Shown here in pieces: positions 6,125 to 6,138 of a stretch of DNA of 6,138 nt (position 1 is the first letter of the stretch; every line of letters starts with the position of its first letter). The notes under the pieces were generated by a model. The model ran no database searches. It worked only from the letters and a program-made list of their open reading frames with translations, and was not told the DNA's origin. The position numbers and the translations under genes were made by a program. This DNA is from an uncultured Streptococcus sp. (GTDB lineage: Bacteria > Bacillota > Bacilli > Lactobacillales > Streptococcaceae), in assembly GCF_938036805.1 (NCBI RefSeq), contig NZ_CALHWC010000176.1:1-6138 (forward strand), given 5' to 3'.

Positions 6125-6138
6125 ATGAACTTCAAGGA
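6125..6138 (+). CDS. Start of an unidentified gene (truncated by window end)
   Basis: ATG 6125 follows AAAGGAG (6113-6119) with a 5-nt spacer, a strong ribosome-binding site. Only Met-Asn-Phe-Lys and two further bases are visible, too little to identify a product. It does not match the N-terminus I recall for PyrG (CTP synthase), which often follows rpoE in Firmicutes. The 150 nt before it (5975-6124) hold candidate promoter boxes and the direct repeat at 6050-6068 but no clear gene. Confidence 0.65.

Overview
The window looks like a stretch of a low-GC Gram-positive chromosome, almost certainly a Streptococcus. The best fit is Streptococcus suis or a close relative. The protein sequences (CysS, Mini-RNase III, KimA-type potassium importer, ArAE/DUF939 membrane protein, RNA polymerase delta) read as streptococcal orthologues. 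The hairpin-rich repeat between the two middle genes (about 3914-4090) matches, from memory, a dispersed S. suis repeat; a genome search is needed to confirm the species.

Layout, left to right. (1) cysS (21-1364) and mrnC (GTG start at 1357) form a tight, 8-nt overlapping pair that ends at an intrinsic terminator (1825-1855). (2) A near-consensus promoter (TTGACA, 17 bp, TAGAAT) drives a kimA-like potassium importer (2038-3885) from a leader of only about 20 nt, so no c-di-AMP riboswitch can be present. (3) A roughly 180-bp repeat with three strong hairpins fills the gap between convergent genes. (4) An ArAE/DUF939 membrane protein lies on the minus strand (4118-5083), with an extended -10 promoter. 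(5) A divergent intergenic region carries the promoter and a 52-nt leader of rpoE, the RNA polymerase delta subunit, which starts at TTG 5341 rather than at the far end of its open frame. rpoE ends at a clean terminator (5941-5974). (6) The first four codons of another plus-strand gene begin at 6125 behind a good ribosome-binding site.

The content is mostly housekeeping: translation (CysS), rRNA maturation (MrnC), potassium/osmotic homeostasis (KimA) and transcription (delta). Apart from cysS-mrnC, each gene appears to be its own transcription unit. I see no defence system, prophage, CRISPR array, IS element or new multigene system. The points worth a second look are small: two back-to-back tripeptide ORFs in the rpoE leader, paired A/T-rich palindromes 22 bp apart at the kimA promoter, the structured repeat, and a one-turn direct repeat before the last gene.
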